A stretch of 35,737 bases of DNA from Streptomyces sp. SID14478 (GCF_010548525.1 NZ_JAAGMG010000776.1:1-35737), one strand, 5' to 3'; positions 8,471-16,052 are shown, counted from the first letter of the stretch. Numbers and translations: made by a program. The notes: generated by a model from the letters alone, not told the origin.

Positions 8471-8510
8471 CTCGACCTCGACCTCGACCTCGATCTCGAT
8501 CTCGACCTCG
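8471..8510. repeat. Hexamer microsatellite (CTCGAC/CTCGAT), about 6.7 copies
   Basis: Six consecutive hexamers, CTCGAC three times, CTCGAT twice and CTCGAC once, are followed by a partial CTCG. The tract starts 8 bases beyond the stop end of the small membrane-protein gene on the minus strand. Copy number is likely variable between strains. Confidence 0.9.
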
Positions 8511-8517
8511 CTTGAGG

Positions 8518-8772
8518 TCAAGCGCCGCCCGTCGCCGCGCCGGCCCCTCGTGGACCGTCCGCGCCCGGGTCGGCGAGGATCAGCGCGTACTCGTCGGCCA
8601 CCATCGCCTCGGCCGCGGCGACCGCCCGCTCCCCCGCGAGGCGCAGTCCCGCCTGCGAATACGGCGGCGGCGCCGGATGTCTGCGCCGCCACCACGCCTC
8701 GCCCGCCGCGTAGATACCCCCTGCACACATCAGCACGGGCATGGCCAGCGCCATCGCCACGTCTCGCACCAC
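8518..8772 (-). CDS. Small membrane protein of unknown function
   Basis: Up to 84 residues. Residues about 5-27 form a single transmembrane helix (VAMALAMPVLMCAGGIYAAG), followed by a basic WWRRRH segment, so the C-terminus should face the cytoplasm. The remainder is an Ala/Glu-rich helix (LAGERAVAAAEAMVADEYALIL) and a Gly/Ala tail. Two adjacent GTG codons could start it; the second (8767-8769) has AAGGAG 6 nt upstream and is preferred, the first only 3 nt. Third-position G/C is high throughout, supporting a real gene. It is divergent from dapA. No family recognised. Confidence 0.65.
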   Translation of the reverse strand: MVRDVAMALAMPVLMCAGGIYAAGEAWWRRRHPAPPPYSQAGLRLAGERAVAAAEAMVADEYALILADPGADGPRGAGAATGGA

Positions 8773-8949
8773 GGACTCCTTGTGAACCGGCCTGCGTCTT
8801 CTGTGCAGTTCATCGGATTCCGGGCGCGCAACCTGAAGGGCCCCTCTCGGCCAAAAATCGCGGAAATCGACCGGAAGGAGCCCCCCTGACCCCGTATCCT
8901 TCAGCAGCGCTCCGCCTCATCTCGTAGCAGATTTAAGTGGAGCTTCACG

Positions 8950-8976
8950 ATGGGACGGCCGACACTGCACCCATGA
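8950..8976 (+). CDS. Eight-codon leader ORF coupled to dapA
   Basis: An ATG at 8950, with GTGGAG (8937-8942) 7 nt upstream, reads MGRPTLHP and stops at a TGA (8974-8976) that overlaps the dapA ATG (8973) as ATGA. dapA itself has no ribosome site before that ATG, so it may rely on translational coupling. Alternatively dapA starts at the in-frame GTG 8937, in which case this frame is meaningless. Confidence 0.4.
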   Translation: MGRPTLHP

Positions 8977-9875
8977 GCGAGATGAACCGCGGCGGCTTCG
9001 GCCGCGCCCTGTGCGCCATGGTCACGCCCTTCACCGAGACCGGCGCCCTCGATCTGGACGCCGCACAGAAGCTGGCCGACCGGCTCGTCACCGAGGGCTG
9101 CGAGGGGCTCGTCCTGTCCGGCACGACCGGCGAGTCCCCGACCACGACGGACGCGGAGAAGGCGGCTCTGGTACGGGCGGTGCGCGAGGCGTCCGACGGC
9201 CGGGCCCGGGTCCTCGCGGGGGTCGGTACGTCGGACACGGCACACACCCTGGCGCTGGCACGCCAGGCCCAACAGGCGGGCGCGGACGGCCTGTTGGCGG
9301 TCACACCCTCCTACAGCCGGCCGCCGCAGGACGCCGTCCGGGCCCACTTCCTGGACCTGGCGGACGCGACGGACCTCCCGGTGATGCTGTACGACATCCC
9401 CGGCCGCACGGGCACCCGCATCGAGGCGGACACGATGATCCGCCTCGCGGAGCACCCCCGGATCGTCGCCGTGAAGGACTGCGCGTACGACCTGCTCGGT
9501 ACGCAAAAGGTCATGCGGGCAACGGACTTGGCGTACTACACCGGCTGCGACGAGTACGTCCTCGCGCTGTACGCGCTCGGCGGGGCGGGCTACGTCTCGA
9601 CCGTGGCGAACGTCGTGCCCGCCGCCTTCCGCGCCATCGTCGACGCGTACGACGCGGGCGAGACGGCCGAGGCGGCGCGGCGCCAACAACTCACCCTCCC
9701 CCTGACGGAGTTAGTGATGGCCGGAGGCCTGCCGGGCACGGTCACGACGAAGGCACTCCTGGACGCACTCGGCCTGCCGGGCGGCGGCCACGTGCGCCCA
9801 CCGCTGCGCCCGGCCGACGCCCCCACGACCGACGCCCTGCTCACGGCGTACCGGGAGCTTGCTGCCGCGCGGTGA
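8973..9875 (+). CDS. dapA: 4-hydroxy-tetrahydrodipicolinate synthase (DapA)
   Basis: DapA condenses pyruvate with aspartate semialdehyde, the first committed step to diaminopimelate and lysine. With ATG 8973 it has 300 residues, the usual length of this TIM-barrel family. Visible are the SGTTGE pyruvate-binding motif (49-54), TPSYSRP with the proton-relay tyrosine (about 114), YDIPGRTG (Y140, R145, the arginine binding the aldehyde carboxylate) and the Schiff-base lysine K168 in VAVKD. YDIPGRTG favours true DapA over other aldolases of the superfamily. An in-frame GTG at 8937 would add 12 residues. Codon 247 (9711-9713) is TTA, the rare bldA-decoded leucine codon. dapD follows 1.3 kb downstream on the other strand, so the pathway genes are near but not co-transcribed. 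Confidence 0.92.
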   Translation: MSEMNRGGFGRALCAMVTPFTETGALDLDAAQKLADRLVTEGCEGLVLSGTTGESPTTTDAEKAALVRAVREASDGRARVLAGVGTSDTAHTLALARQAQQAGADGLLAVTPSYSRPPQDAVRAHFLDLADATDLPVMLYDIPGRTGTRIEADTMIRLAEHPRIVAVKDCAYDLLGTQKVMRATDLAYYTGCDEYVLALYALGGAGYVSTVANVVPAAFRAIVDAYDAGETAEAARRQQLTLPLTELVMAGGLPGTVTTKALLDALGLPGGGHVRPPLRPADAPTTDALLTAYRELAAAR

Positions 9876-9923
9876 CCGCGCACGAACCCGCGGGGCCGCG
9901 CGCTTCGGAGGCTCGTACGACCC

Positions 9924-9964
9924 TGCACCGCCCGCACGTGTCCTCATGGTGCAGGCGGTGCACC
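9924..9964 (+). terminator. Possible terminator after dapA (two mutually exclusive hairpins)
   Basis: TGCACCGCC (9924-9932) pairs with GGCGGTGCA (9954-9962), while GGTGCA (9948-9953) alternatively pairs with TGCACC (9959-9964) around a 5-nt loop. Either could end the dapA transcript. The two structures exclude each other. Confidence 0.35.
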
Positions 9965-9998
9965 TGAGGCTCGCCGGGACCAGGCGCGAAAGGGAGAC

Positions 9999-11052
9999 AT
10001 GATCAGGCGAGCCCCGCCCGGCCGGGTGTGTGCGATGGCGGCTGTCATGCTGAGCGGAGGGCTGCTCCTGGGCGCGGCGACGACGCCCGGGCCCGGCCCG
10101 GTGGACGTGCCGACGGCGCCCGCGGGGAGCAGTCACGTAGTCCGAGGAGCTGTCGTTCACGACGGAGTACAGCAACTGCCGCTACGGCACCGAGGTGCAG
10201 CAGAACCCGGCGAACCAGGCGCACCGCAAAGCGTCGTGCCTGGTCGACATGCGGCTCGAACCCGGCGAGTCCATCGACCTGGCACCCATCGCCGTCGAGG
10301 CGGACGAGAAGGGGCTCTGGGAGACCGTGCGCGTGGAGAGCGCCACCGGCGACTGGCGGGGCCCCTGGCGCGACGTCCACCGAGGCCGGGGCACGGCGCT
10401 GACCCTCGCGCCCTCGCGCGGCGGACCGGCAGCGTGCCGCCCGCCGCCCGCAAGCCCGCAGTCCTGCAAGGCAGCCGGCTGGGCGTGCACGTGGACAACG
10501 CGTGGGACCTCGCGGCGACGGGAGCCGCGCTAAGAGGCAGGAAGGGCGCCACCCTCACGGCCGACCTGGCGCTGGACTACCACGGCGCCAATGTCCCGGC
10601 CCTTGGGGACGCCGACAACAGCAGCCCGCTGGCCGAGGTCGAGGTGCGGGTCCCCGAGGGCGTGACCGTGCTCAGCACCTCACCAGACTGCGGCCGTCCC
10701 CTCAGCAAGGTCAGAACGCGCTATGTGTGCGACTACGACCGGAGCACCGACGGCTTCAACGTCGTCCCCCTGCTCCGGGACAAGTACCACAAGGACCTTC
10801 CCTTCCGTCTGCGGATCGACGACCCGTCCAGGCTCACCGGAGGCACGATCCGCATCGACGCCCCGGCCGATCACCTGCGCGACGACGCCGACCACAGGAA
10901 CAACACCGCTCCCCTCACCATCGAGGCCGTCGGCGGAACCGACGGTCCGGGCGGTACGTCACGCGCCGCCGTCGCGGGCACCGAAGCGCTTGCCCTGACC
11001 GGGCTCCTCGCCCTCGCCCTCGTCGTCCGCCGCCGCAGACGCACCCCCCTGA
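9999..11052 (+). pseudogene. Secreted, wall-anchored-type surface protein, disrupted by apparent frameshifts
   Basis: Three segments in two frames together make one plausible protein. Segment 1 (from ATG 9999) is a signal peptide (CAMAAVMLSGGLLLGAATT). At about 10136-10145 coding potential moves to the next frame (+1), which carries SEELSFTTEYSNCRYGTEVQ and LVDMRLEPGESIDLAPI up to about 10410. Near 10405-10440 it returns to the first frame, which carries an Ig-like surface domain (GATLTADLALDYHG... RNNTAPLTIEA) and a C-terminal LALTG, hydrophobic helix and RRRRR tail, resembling a class E sortase LAxTG signal. That frame then runs past the tail without a stop; dropping one C from the C6 run 11044-11049 would give TGA at 11050. 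The function is unknown. Either it is a decayed gene or the sequence contains indel errors. Confidence 0.6.
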
Positions 11053-11065
11053 TCCCGGCTCACGC

Positions 11066-11111
11066 ACGAGCGCCCTCCCGGGCCCGCTCGGGGCCGTGGA
11101 AGGGCGCTCGT
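11066..11111. terminator. Terminator between the surface-protein gene and dapD
   Basis: ACGAGCGCCCT (11066-11076) and AGGGCGCTCGT (11101-11111) form a perfect 11-bp stem. The 24-nt loop contains a further GGCCC/GGGCC stem. It lies between convergent genes and so may act in both directions. Confidence 0.65.
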
Positions 11112-11167
11112 CAGTCTCCGACGCGGCCAACTGCCTGCAGGTTCAGGGCAGTTCGGCCGTCGGCGGG

Positions 11168-12157
11168 TCAGTTGTGGCTGTGCAGTACCTCGTTGAGGCC
11201 GCCCCACACCGCGTTGTTCGGGCGGGCCTCGACGGTGCCGGTGACCGAGTTGCGGCGGAAGAGGATGTTCGAGGCGCCGGAGAGCTCGCGGGCCTTGACG
11301 ATCTGTCCGTCCGGCATCGTGACGCGGGTGCCCGCGGTGACGTACAGGCCGGCCTCGACGACGCACTCGTCGCCGAGCGCGATGCCGACGCCCGCCTCGG
11401 CGCCGACGAGGCAGCGCTCGCCGATGACGATGCGGACGTTGCCGCCGCCGGACAGCGTGCCCATGGTGGAGGCGCCGCCGCCGATGTCGGAGCCGTCGCC
11501 GACGACGACGCCCGCGGAGATGCGGCCCTCGACCATCGACGTGCCGAGCGTGCCGGCGTTGAAGTTCACGAAGCCCTCGTGCATGACCGTGGTGCCCTCG
11601 GCGAGGTGCGCGCCGAGGCGGACGCGGTCGGCGTCGGCGATGCGCACGCCCTTGGGCGCGACGTAGTCGGTCATGCGCGGGAACTTGTCGATGGACGTCA
11701 CCTGGAGGTGCAGGCCCTCCGCGCGGGCGTTCAGACGCACCTTCTCGACGTCGTCGACGGCGACCGGGCCGAGCGAGGTCCAGGCGACGTTGGCGAGGAA
11801 GCCGAACTGGCCGTCCAGGTTGACGCCGTGCGGCTTGACCAGGCGGTGGCTGAGCAGGTGCAGGCGCAGGTACACGTCATGGGCGTCCAGCGGCTTGTCG
11901 TCGAGGGACGCGATGACCGTGCGCACGGCCACGACCTCGACACCGCGCCGGGCGTCGGGACCGATCGCCTTGGCGGCGCCCTCGCCGAGCAGCTCCACGG
12001 CCTTGTCGGCGGAGAGCTTCTCGGACCCGGCCGGGCCGGGCTCGGCGACCAGCTCGGGGGCGGGGAACCAGGTGTCGAGAACGGTGCCGTCGGTGGTGAC
12101 GGTGGCAAGGCCTGCGGCGATGGCGCCGGTGGAACGAGGAGCAGTGGTGTCGGTCAT
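11168..12157 (-). CDS. dapD: 2,3,4,5-tetrahydropyridine-2,6-dicarboxylate N-succinyltransferase (DapD)
   Basis: DapD succinylates tetrahydrodipicolinate using succinyl-CoA in the lysine/diaminopimelate route. The protein has 329 residues, matching the longer actinobacterial DapD type. After an alpha/beta N-terminal domain, the sequence from about 175 to 290 is a left-handed parallel beta-helix with hexapeptide repeats ([35 protein letters not shown], then [23 protein letters not shown]). The conserved MVEGR and SGGG...[15 protein letters not shown] segments are typical active-site regions. The start ATG 12157 has no ribosome site but a TAGGTT 6 nt upstream, so it may be leaderless. Together with dapA it marks a lysine-biosynthesis neighbourhood. 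Confidence 0.95.
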   Translation of the reverse strand: MTDTTAPRSTGAIAAGLATVTTDGTVLDTWFPAPELVAEPGPAGSEKLSADKAVELLGEGAAKAIGPDARRGVEVVAVRTVIASLDDKPLDAHDVYLRLHLLSHRLVKPHGVNLDGQFGFLANVAWTSLGPVAVDDVEKVRLNARAEGLHLQVTSIDKFPRMTDYVAPKGVRIADADRVRLGAHLAEGTTVMHEGFVNFNAGTLGTSMVEGRISAGVVVGDGSDIGGGASTMGTLSGGGNVRIVIGERCLVGAEAGVGIALGDECVVEAGLYVTAGTRVTMPDGQIVKARELSGASNILFRRNSVTGTVEARPNNAVWGGLNEVLHSHN

Positions 12158-12163
12158 GAGGGC

Positions 12164-12169
12164 AACCTA
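12164..12169 (-). promoter_or_regulatory. -10 box of a probable leaderless dapD promoter
   Basis: On the minus strand TAGGTT ends 6 nt before the dapD ATG, placing transcription start at or next to the start codon. A TTGGCC about 19 nt further upstream could be the -35. No Shine-Dalgarno is present. Confidence 0.4.
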
Positions 12170-12399
12170 ACCGGCACGGGGTCGCCGAGGCCAACCAGCC
12201 GCGGCGGCATCTCAGGGAGCGGGCCGGTGCACCTTCTCGTCGCCGGGGCCGGATGCCGTCGGCGCGGCGGCCCGGCCGGGCGGATTCACCCGGGAGTCGC
12301 GCGCATCGTCCGTCGTTCCCCGCGCGTCGTTCCCGGCGCACGGCTCCACCACTCAACGGCGCCTCCATGCAACGGCGCACGTCAATGGTGCCGCTCCCG

Positions 12400-12936
12400 C
12401 TACGGAATGAGCCGCGCCAGCATCTCCCGGGTGTACGCGACGTCGTACACCCCGTCCGTCAGCAGCACCTGGAGCGAAATGCCGTCCATCAGCGCGACGA
12501 GGGCCCGCGCGGTGACCGGGTCGGTGCGCTCGGCGACGGCCTCGGCCAGTTCGTGGCACCATTCGGCGGCGACGGGACGCAGCGCGGGCCTGCGCAGCGC
12601 GGCGAGGTACAGCTCGTACTCCAGCTCCACGCCCGTCCGCTCCCCGGCGAGCCATTCGCCGAGCAGTTCGGCGAGTTCCCCGGCGAGGTCGATGTCCGGG
12701 TCTCGGAGCGCGCCGTGTGCCTCGACGACCTTGGCGAAGCCTTCGTTGGCCTGCCGCAGCGCGGCCACCATCAGGTCGTCGAGCGTCTTGAAGTGGTACG
12801 TCGTCGAGCCCAGCGGCACATCGGCCTCGGCGGCGACGCTGCGATGGCTGAGCCCGGCGATGCCCTTCTCCCCGACGACCCGGATCGCGGCGTCGATGAT
12901 CCGCTGGCGCCGCTCGGGGTCGTAGCGCCGTGCCAT
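12400..12936 (-). CDS. TetR-family transcriptional regulator
   Basis: The protein has 178 residues. The N-terminal TetR helix-turn-helix is clear (residues about 8-55): RRQRIIDAAIRVVGEKGIAGLSHRSVAAEADVPLGSTTYHFKTLDDLMVAAL. The C-terminal 120 residues form the helical ligand-binding domain with an acidic middle. Its ATG (12934-12936) overlaps the stop of the SMR pump gene by one base (TGATG), so the two are co-transcribed and translationally coupled. By context it should repress the smr-tetR operon through the inverted repeats at 13259-13292 and respond to a pump substrate (inference). Confidence 0.92.
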   Translation of the reverse strand: MARRYDPERRQRIIDAAIRVVGEKGIAGLSHRSVAAEADVPLGSTTYHFKTLDDLMVAALRQANEGFAKVVEAHGALRDPDIDLAGELAELLGEWLAGERTGVELEYELYLAALRRPALRPVAAEWCHELAEAVAERTDPVTARALVALMDGISLQVLLTDGVYDVAYTREMLARLIP

Positions 12937-13256
12937 CAGTGCGCCCCGCCGATGTTCAGGAGCACGACGCCGCCGATGACGAGGGCGATCCCGGCGGCCT
13001 TAGCGAGGCTGAGTCCCTCCCCCAGGAAGATCATGCCGATCGCCGCGATGACGGCCGTGCCGGTCCCTGCCCAGATGGCATAGGCGGTGCCGATCTGCAC
13101 GGTCTTGAGCGTCTGCGCGAGCAGCGCGAACGCGATCACGTATCCGGCGACGGTGATCAGCGAGGGCCAGAGCCGGCTGAACCCCTCGCTGTACTTCATG
13201 GCCGTGGTGGCGGCCACTTCGGCGGCGATGGCGCCGGCCAGCAGTACGTAACCCAT
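12936..13256 (-). CDS. Small multidrug resistance (SMR/EmrE-type) efflux protein
   Basis: The protein has 106 residues and four transmembrane helices, the standard SMR size. The N-terminus GYVLLAGAIAAEVAATTAMKYSEGF aligns with EmrE, placing the essential substrate/proton glutamate at E13. AYAIWAGTGTAVIAAIG with the conserved tryptophan and the C-terminal GIALVIGGVVLLN also match. SMR pumps are dimeric proton antiporters exporting quaternary ammonium compounds, guanidinium or polyamines. Only one subunit gene is present here, suggesting a homodimer. The ATG at 13256 has no ribosome site but a TACACT 7 nt upstream, so it is probably leaderless. It is first in an operon with tetR. Confidence 0.93.
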   Translation of the reverse strand: MGYVLLAGAIAAEVAATTAMKYSEGFSRLWPSLITVAGYVIAFALLAQTLKTVQIGTAYAIWAGTGTAVIAAIGMIFLGEGLSLAKAAGIALVIGGVVLLNIGGAH

Positions 13257-13258
13257 GC

Positions 13259-13292
13259 GTACGAGTGTACATATCGTTGCGTACACCCGTAC
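13259..13292. promoter_or_regulatory. Candidate TetR operator and leaderless promoter of the smr-tetR operon
   Basis: GTACGAGTGTAC (13259-13270) and GTACACCCGTAC (13281-13292) are inverted copies with one mismatch, separated by 10 nt; each arm is also bounded by GTAC at both ends. The -10 box TACACT (13264-13269, minus strand), 7 nt before the SMR start codon, lies inside the proximal arm, so a bound repressor would block transcription. Confidence 0.6.
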
Positions 13293-13317
13293 ACAAACCG
13301 GCTGGTCCGGCGGAAAC

Positions 13318-13683
13318 TCAGTCCAGCAGCGTCTTCTTCGGCCGCAGCACGCAGAACTCGTTGCCCTCGGGGTCGGCGAGGGTGACCCAGGTGACGTCGT
13401 CGCCCTGACCGACATCGGCGCGGCGGGCGCCGAGCGCGAGGATCCGGTCCACCTCGGCGTCCCGGTCGTCGGGGCTGAGGTCGATGTGCAGCCGGTTCTT
13501 CACGGTCTTGGACTCGGGCACCGCGATGAAGCACAGTCCGGGCAGCACCGCGGCGTCCCGCCCGATCACGACCTCTTCGTCGTCCTCGTAGAGGACCTGC
13601 CAGTCGAGTACCCGACACCAGAAGCGGGCGAGCTCGCGCGGCTCGTGGGCGTCGACGACGGTTTGGTACCAGGTAACGGTCAT
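13318..13683 (-). CDS. VOC (glyoxalase/bleomycin-resistance-like) family protein
   Basis: With ATG 13683 the protein has 121 residues, one VOC module pair. MTVTWYQTVVDAHEPRELARFWCRVLDW is the standard first beta-alpha unit, NRLHIDLSPDDRDAEVDRILALGARR the start of the second, and TWVTLADPEGNEFCVL the closing motif with the usual D-PEGN-F-C-V pattern. The histidine in LHIDL and glutamate in EGNEF occupy positions that bind metal in enzymatic members, although many actinobacterial relatives are uncharacterised. The substrate is unknown. An upstream extension to 13734 is possible but lacks domain features. It is separated from the efflux operon by 61 nt and may have its own promoter. Confidence 0.87.
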   Translation of the reverse strand: MTVTWYQTVVDAHEPRELARFWCRVLDWQVLYEDDEEVVIGRDAAVLPGLCFIAVPESKTVKNRLHIDLSPDDRDAEVDRILALGARRADVGQGDDVTWVTLADPEGNEFCVLRPKKTLLD

Positions 13684-13909
13684 GCGGGCCAGTCTCACGT
13701 GCCTAGCCCCGGACCGCACGCGACTTGCCTTCACCCGCGCTCACGCCCCGTGCCGTCCGGTCCACGACCCGCCGCCGCTTGAGGCGGGTGGCGTGCCACA
13801 GCCCCAACACCGCTTCTCGCCAACCGAACTGATCAGACGTCAGCTATTGCTCTCCGGCTCGGCCCGAGACACGTACCCCTCGCCCGGGTGCGTGGGGAGC
13901 CGGGACGCG

Positions 13910-13946
13910 GATCGGCCCCGGCGGGAAAAACCCACCGGGGCCGATC
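13910..13946 (-). terminator. Terminator of the suf operon
   Basis: GATCGGCCCCGG (13910-13921) pairs perfectly with CCGGGGCCGATC (13935-13946). A mismatch and three further GGG/CCC pairs leave a five-base A loop (U on the minus-strand transcript). It begins 16 nt past the end of sufT on the transcribed strand. Confidence 0.8.
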
Positions 13947-13961
13947 GACAGCTCTGTGCCC

Positions 13962-14300
13962 TCAGACGTTGAACCCGAGCGCCCGCAGCTGCTCGCGCCC
14001 CTCGTCCGTGATCTTGTCCGGGCCCCACGGCGGCATCCAGACCCAGTTGATCCGCAGCTCGTTGACGATGCCGTCGGTGGCGGACTTGGCCTGGTCCTCG
14101 ATGACGTCCGTCAGCGGGCAGGCCGCGGACGTCAGCGTCATGTCGATCGTCGCGATGTTCGCGTCGTCGATGTGGATACCGTAGATCAGGCCCAGGTTCA
14201 CGACGTCGATGCCCAGCTCGGGGTCGACGACGTCGTACAACGCCTCGCGGACCTCCTCCTCGGAGGCCGGCTTCATCTCCACTGCCGTGTTCTCACTCAT
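13962..14300 (-). CDS. sufT: MIP18/DUF59-family iron-sulfur assembly factor (SufT-like)
   Basis: The protein has 111 residues and is a single DUF59 domain: EVREALYDVVDPELGIDVVNLGLIYGIHIDD, then MTLTSAACPLTDVIEDQAKSA with the conserved cysteine in the TSAACPLT loop, and WVWMPPWGPDKITDEGREQLRALGFNV. Members help mature or deliver Fe-S clusters to target proteins. The ATG at 14300 overlaps the sufU stop as ATGA and it is the last gene of the suf operon, followed by the terminator at 13910-13946. The in-frame reading upstream of 14300 lies within sufU and is not used. Confidence 0.92.
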   Translation of the reverse strand: MSENTAVEMKPASEEEVREALYDVVDPELGIDVVNLGLIYGIHIDDANIATIDMTLTSAACPLTDVIEDQAKSATDGIVNELRINWVWMPPWGPDKITDEGREQLRALGFNV

Positions 14301-14779
14301 GCGCTCTTCGTCTCCTCTGCCCGAGGCGACGCCTCTGATGGGCTCAGTGCCTGGGCCGTCGCGTCCTTCCACGCCATCCAGCTCAGGAGGGCGCACTTGA
14401 CTCGGGCCGGGTACTTGGAGACTCCGGCGAACGCGACCGCGTCCTCCAGGATCTCCTCCATCGAGTCGTCCGGCTCGATCTGTCCCTTGGACTGCATCAG
14501 CTCCAGGAAGGTCTCCTGGATCTTCCGCGCGTCGGACAGCTCCTTGCCGACGAGCAGGTCGTTCAGCACGGAGGCCGAGGCCTGGCTGATGGAGCAGCCC
14601 TGGCCCTCGTAACTGACGTCCTCAATGGTCTCGCCGTCGTACTTGACGCGCAGCGTGATCTCGTCGCCGCACGTCGGGTTGACGTGGTGCACCTCGGCGT
14701 CGCCATCCCGCAAGCCCCGGCCGTGCGGGTGCTTGTAGTGGTCCAGGATGACTTCCTGGTACATCGAATCCAGCTTCAC
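14297..14779 (-). CDS. sufU: SufU iron-sulfur scaffold / zinc-dependent sulfurtransferase
   Basis: SufU accepts persulfide sulfur from SufS. It is IscU-like but carries a tightly bound zinc exchanged during sulfur transfer. The 160-residue protein has the expected ligands: C37 and D39 in PTCGDEI, C62 in GQGCSIS, and C129 in VKCALL, with the insertion before the last cysteine that distinguishes SufU from IscU. The N-terminus KLDSMYQEVILDHYKHPHG supports the GTG at 14779; ATG 14764 would remove five conserved residues. The gap to sufS is 16 nt and the stop overlaps sufT, so it is translated within the suf operon. Confidence 0.95.
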   Translation of the reverse strand: MKLDSMYQEVILDHYKHPHGRGLRDGDAEVHHVNPTCGDEITLRVKYDGETIEDVSYEGQGCSISQASASVLNDLLVGKELSDARKIQETFLELMQSKGQIEPDDSMEEILEDAVAFAGVSKYPARVKCALLSWMAWKDATAQALSPSEASPRAEETKSA

Positions 14780-14795
14780 GTTCCCAGCCAGCCCC

Positions 14796-16052
14796 TCAGC
14801 CGAAGAAGTTCCGTACGTGCTCCAGGCCGTCGACCAGAGCGTCGATCTCGCCGGGCGTGGAGTACAGATAGAACGACGCTCGCGTGGTCGCAGGAATTCC
14901 GTACCGCAGGCAGACCGGCCGCGCGCAGTGGTGACCGACCCGGACCGCGATGCCCTGCTCGTCGAGGACCTGGCCCACGTCGTGCGGGTGGATGTCGCCG
15001 AGCGTGAAGGAGATCGCGGCGCCCCGGTCCTCGGCCGTGGTCGGGCCGATGATCTTCAGGTCCGGGACTTCCTGCAGCCGCTTCACCGCGTACTCGGTGA
15101 GCGCCTGCTCGTGCCGGTACACGTTCTCCATGCCGATCGCGTTCAGGTAGTCGATCGCCGCCCCGAGACCGATGGCCTGCGAGATCGGCGGCGTACCCGC
15201 CTCGAACTTGTGCGGCGCGGGAGCGTACGTCGACGAGGACATCGACACGGTCTCGATCATCTCGCCGCCACCGAGGAACGGCGGCAGGTCCTCGAGCAGC
15301 TCCTGGCGTCCCCACAGGACGCCGATGCCCGTCGGGCCGCACATCTTGTGGCCGGTGAAGGCCACGAAGTCGGCCTGCAGCGCCTGCACGTCCAGCGGCA
15401 TGTGCGGCGCGGCCTGCGAGGCGTCGATGAGCACGAGCGCGCCCACTTCCTGGGCGCGGCGCACGATGGCCTCGACCGGGTTGTGGGTGCCGAGGATGTT
15501 CGACACGAGGACGAACGAGACGATCTTCGTCTTCTCGGTGATGACCTCGTTGATGTTGCTCAGGTCGAGGCGGCCGTCGTCGGACAGGCCGAACCACTTC
15601 AGCTTCGCGCCGGTGCGCTGCGAGAGCAGCTGCCACGGAACGATGTTGGAGTGGTGCTCCATCTCCGTGATGACGATCTCGGTCTCGTGATCGACCTTGT
15701 ACGGCTCGTCGGCCCAACCCAGCATGTTGGCGACGAGGTTGAGCGACTCCGAGGCGTTCTTCGTGAAGATGACCTCGTCGCGGCTCGGCGCGTTGATGAA
15801 CGCGGCGACCTTGTCGCGCGCGCCCTCGTACAGCGCCGTGGCCTCCTCGGCCAGCACGTGCACGCCGCGGTGGACGTTGGCGTTGTGCTGTTCGTAGTAC
15901 TCCGTCAGGACGTCGAGGACCTGGCGCGGCGTCTGGCTGGTCGCCGCGTTGTCCAGGTACACGAGCTTCTTGCCGTCGTGGAGCACCCGGTCGAGGATCG
16001 GGAAGTCCTTGCGGATCGCCTCTGTATCAAGGAGGCCCGGCAGCTGCGTCAC
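14796..16052 (-). CDS. sufS: Cysteine desulfurase SufS (group II)
   Basis: SufS is PLP-dependent and releases sulfur from cysteine as a persulfide for Fe-S cluster assembly. The protein has 418 residues. Landmarks are the PLP-stacking histidine in MEHHSNIVPW (about 133-134), D210 in LIDASQ, the PLP lysine K236 in FTGHKMCGPTGIG, and the catalytic cysteine C376 in RVGHHCARPVC, the short-loop RxGHHCA consensus of group II desulfurases. It begins with GTG 16052, overlapping the sufC stop as GTGA, indicating translational coupling. Its partner SufU follows directly. Confidence 0.96.
   Translation of the reverse strand: MTQLPGLLDTEAIRKDFPILDRVLHDGKKLVYLDNAATSQTPRQVLDVLTEYYEQHNANVHRGVHVLAEEATALYEGARDKVAAFINAPSRDEVIFTKNASESLNLVANMLGWADEPYKVDHETEIVITEMEHHSNIVPWQLLSQRTGAKLKWFGLSDDGRLDLSNINEVITEKTKIVSFVLVSNILGTHNPVEAIVRRAQEVGALVLIDASQAAPHMPLDVQALQADFVAFTGHKMCGPTGIGVLWGRQELLEDLPPFLGGGEMIETVSMSSSTYAPAPHKFEAGTPPISQAIGLGAAIDYLNAIGMENVYRHEQALTEYAVKRLQEVPDLKIIGPTTAEDRGAAISFTLGDIHPHDVGQVLDEQGIAVRVGHHCARPVCLRYGIPATTRASFYLYSTPGEIDALVDGLEHVRNFFG

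Larger units (their letters stand above)
8152..8517. other. Gene-poor intergenic stretch with three simple-repeat tracts
   Basis: I see no convincing gene here. An 80-residue minus-strand reading frame (8220-8462) has no ribosome site and no protein-like features. The stretch holds the ArsR operator (8169-8184), a tandem 13-mer (8232-8257), GGGTC repeated three times (8381-8395) and the CTCGAC hexamer tract (8471-8510). Confidence 0.6.

Noticed and set aside
10502..12925. An 807-codon plus-strand frame across the surface-protein gene, dapD and the TetR gene
   Set aside because: It passes through three better-supported coding regions in the wrong frame or strand and shows no protein-like features.
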